A program made the translations under genes and the position numbers. The notes beneath the pieces were generated by a model. It saw only the letters and a program-made list of their open reading frames with translations. It made no database searches and was not told the origin of the DNA. Shown here one piece after another: positions 4,357-5,015 of a DNA stretch of 5,015 nucleotides (positions are counted from its first letter, which is position 1; every line of letters begins with the position of its first letter). Origin of the DNA: Enterobacteriaceae bacterium (GTDB taxonomy: Bacteria > Pseudomonadota > Gammaproteobacteria > Enterobacterales > Enterobacteriaceae); NCBI GenBank assembly GCA_902363335.1, contig CABIZV010000016.1, forward strand, positions 1 to 5,015, written 5' to 3'.

Positions 4357-5015
4357 ATGTCTAAAGAAAAATTTGAACGTACCAAACCGCACGTCAACGT
4401 CGGTACTATCGGCCACGTTGACCATGGTAAAACTACCCTGACTGCAGCAATCACTACCGTACTGGCTAAAACCTACGGCGGTGCTGCTCGTGCTTTCGAC
4501 CAGATCGATAACGCACCAGAAGAAAAAGCTCGTGGTATCACCATCAACACTTCTCACGTTGAATATGACACCCCGACTCGCCACTACGCACACGTAGACT
4601 GCCCAGGCCACGCCGACTATGTTAAAAACATGATCACTGGTGCTGCGCAGATGGACGGCGCGATCCTGGTTGTTGCTGCAACTGATGGCCCTATGCCACA
4701 GACTCGTGAGCACATCCTGCTGGGTCGTCAGGTAGGCGTTCCTTACATCATCGTGTTCCTGAACAAATGCGACATGGTTGATGACGAAGAGCTGCTGGAA
4801 CTGGTAGAAATGGAAGTTCGTGAACTTCTGTCTCAGTACGATTTCCCAGGCGACGACACTCCTATCGTTCGTGGTTCAGCGCTGAAAGCACTGGAAGGCG
4901 AAGCAGAGTGGGAAGCAAAAATCATCGAACTGGCTGGCTTCCTGGATTCTTACATCCCAGAACCAGAGCGTGCGATTGACAAGCCGTTCCTGCTGCCTAT
5001 CGAAGACGTATTCTC
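4357..5015 (+). CDS. tufB: Elongation factor Tu (EF-Tu), N-terminal part; runs off window
   Basis: EF-Tu is the GTPase that brings aminoacyl-tRNA to the ribosomal A site and leaves as EF-Tu-GDP after codon recognition; EF-Ts reloads it. The window holds 219 codons of a roughly 394-codon gene, covering the G domain and the start of domain 2. Counting Met as 1, the P-loop GHVDHGKT is at 19-26, switch I GITIN at 60-64 with the Mg-binding Thr62, switch II DCPGH at 81-85 with catalytic His85, NKCD at 136-139 and SAL at 174-176. It is nearly identical to E. coli EF-Tu from memory; Glu182 and Ile190 look like conservative changes. Codon use is strongly biased to preferred codons (CTG, GGT, GAA, AAA, ATC), unlike murB and birA. 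It is named tufB because it follows the tRNA cluster; tufA normally follows fusA in the str operon and encodes an almost identical protein. Confidence 0.97.
   Translation, partial: MSKEKFERTKPHVNVGTIGHVDHGKTTLTAAITTVLAKTYGGAARAFDQIDNAPEEKARGITINTSHVEYDTPTRHYAHVDCPGHADYVKNMITGAAQMDGAILVVAATDGPMPQTREHILLGRQVGVPYIIVFLNKCDMVDDEELLELVEMEVRELLSQYDFPGDDTPIVRGSALKALEGEAEWEAKIIELAGFLDSYIPEPERAIDKPFLLPIEDVF

Noticed and set aside
4351..4713. Minus-strand open frame opposite tufB
   Set aside because: Shadow of the strongly codon-biased tufB frame; no promoter or ribosome site seen.

Overview
This window is a conserved housekeeping locus of an enteric gammaproteobacterium (Enterobacteriaceae). The order is 5S rRNA - murB - birA - coaA (convergent) - tRNA-Thr - tRNA-Tyr - tRNA-Gly - tRNA-Thr - tufB, the same as downstream of the rrnB operon in Escherichia coli and Salmonella. 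The partial 5S rRNA and EF-Tu look near-identical to the E. coli products as I recall them, whereas MurB and the start of CoaA differ noticeably. It is therefore probably a relative of E. coli rather than E. coli itself; I cannot name the genus from sequence alone. A REP pair beginning GTAGCCCGG, rather than the GTAGGCCGG typical of E. coli, points the same way.

Layout. Positions 1-106 are the 3' part of a 5S rRNA gene, followed by an intrinsic terminator (117-147). The gap before murB (148-417) holds an inverted REP pair (180-258) and a probable murB promoter. murB (418-1446) and birA (1443-2405) overlap by ATGA and form a two-gene unit for peptidoglycan precursor synthesis and biotin attachment/biotin-operon repression. 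A compact two-way terminator (2404-2433) separates birA from convergent coaA (2441-3397, minus), which encodes pantothenate kinase, the first step of CoA synthesis.

The coaA-tRNA gap (3398-3802) carries the control region of the tRNA-tufB operon: a strong sigma70-type promoter with a GC-rich discriminator, an A/T-rich upstream stretch, and three perfect matches to the degenerate Fis consensus spaced about two helical turns apart. Four tRNA genes with encoded CCA follow (Thr-UGU, Tyr-GUA, Gly-UCC, Thr-GGU), then tufB (from 4357, cut by the window end), the gene for EF-Tu, which carries those same charged tRNAs to the ribosome. The operon thus couples tRNA supply to its carrier under growth-rate control.

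I see no mobile element, CRISPR array, defence system or obvious horizontally acquired gene. The less ordinary signals are an intrinsic-terminator-like hairpin inside the tRNA operon, two very short reading frames with good Shine-Dalgarno sequences in the coaA-tRNA gap, a slightly lengthened CoaA N-terminus with more than one possible start, and the phased Fis-like array.
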